DNA from: an uncultured Pseudomonadota bacterium
GTDB lineage: Bacteria; Pseudomonadota; Alphaproteobacteria; RF32; CAG-239
Direction of reading: 5' to 3'
NCBI GenBank assembly: GCA_902767055.1
Contig: CACXFX010000106.1
Span: forward strand, 1-5,931
Length of the DNA stretch: 5,931 nucleotides
The position numbers and the translations under genes are program-made. Numbering within the stretch: position 1 is the first letter of the stretch; the number at the start of each line of letters is the position of its first letter. Positions 5,912 to 5,931 of the stretch are shown piece by piece. Under the pieces are notes generated by a model. It was not told the origin of the DNA. It searched no databases and saw nothing but the letters and a program-made list of their open reading frames with translations.

Positions 5912-5931
5912 TTATCTGTATTTGATGCGAA
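5912..5931 (-). CDS. Possible last codons of a minus-strand gene cut by the window edge
   Basis: Read on the minus strand, the final bases give the end ...RIKYR followed by TAA (5914-5912), with a perfect hairpin 8 bases further on. The position of the hairpin is the main support. Five codons are far too few to name a product. Confidence 0.25.

Overview
The window looks like chromosomal DNA from an AT-rich, host-associated alphaproteobacterium. The clues are an XerC ending in an RYTNV-type motif, a zinc-free L33 of the alphaproteobacterial kind, and a secreted BspA-like leucine-rich-repeat protein of a sort common in low-GC gut alphaproteobacteria. The taxonomic call is an inference from protein character, not a search result.

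Left part (1-2100): a secreted BspA-type leucine-rich-repeat protein lies on the minus strand and runs off the window start. Next comes a roughly 455-base stretch without an intact gene. It holds a possible start-less gene remnant (907-1104) followed at once by an intrinsic terminator, then an orphan half of a second terminator, then an AT-rich promoter region. An unrecognised 237-residue plus-strand protein follows (1338-2051), ending at a strong bidirectional terminator shared with pgk. A 17-bp sequence occurs on both sides of this unknown gene, which makes 1146-2091 look like a discrete module.

Middle part (2103-4504): a glycolytic gap-pgk pair on the minus strand, with gap first. gap makes 1,3-bisphosphoglycerate and pgk uses it to make ATP. 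The 69-base gap between them contains an 11-bp hairpin whose whole 8-base loop is the exact complement of the pgk Shine-Dalgarno segment. This is a candidate pseudoknot controlling pgk translation and the most interesting signal I found. The gap leader carries two more small hairpins behind a plausible promoter.

Right part (4560-5931): xerC, the chromosome dimer resolution recombinase, is divergent from gap. It has an odd start region: a perfect TATAAT 7 bases before the start codon and a start-stop ATG-TAA between the only Shine-Dalgarno-like sequence and the real ATG. Convergent to it is rpmG (ribosomal protein L33), which has a near-consensus promoter and a terminator lying inside the last codons of xerC. 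A further hairpin and what may be the last five codons of another minus-strand gene close the window.

I saw no RNA gene, CRISPR array, transposase or prophage gene. Most of the window is ordinary housekeeping sequence; the novelty is in the intergenic regulatory structure and the unknown gene module.
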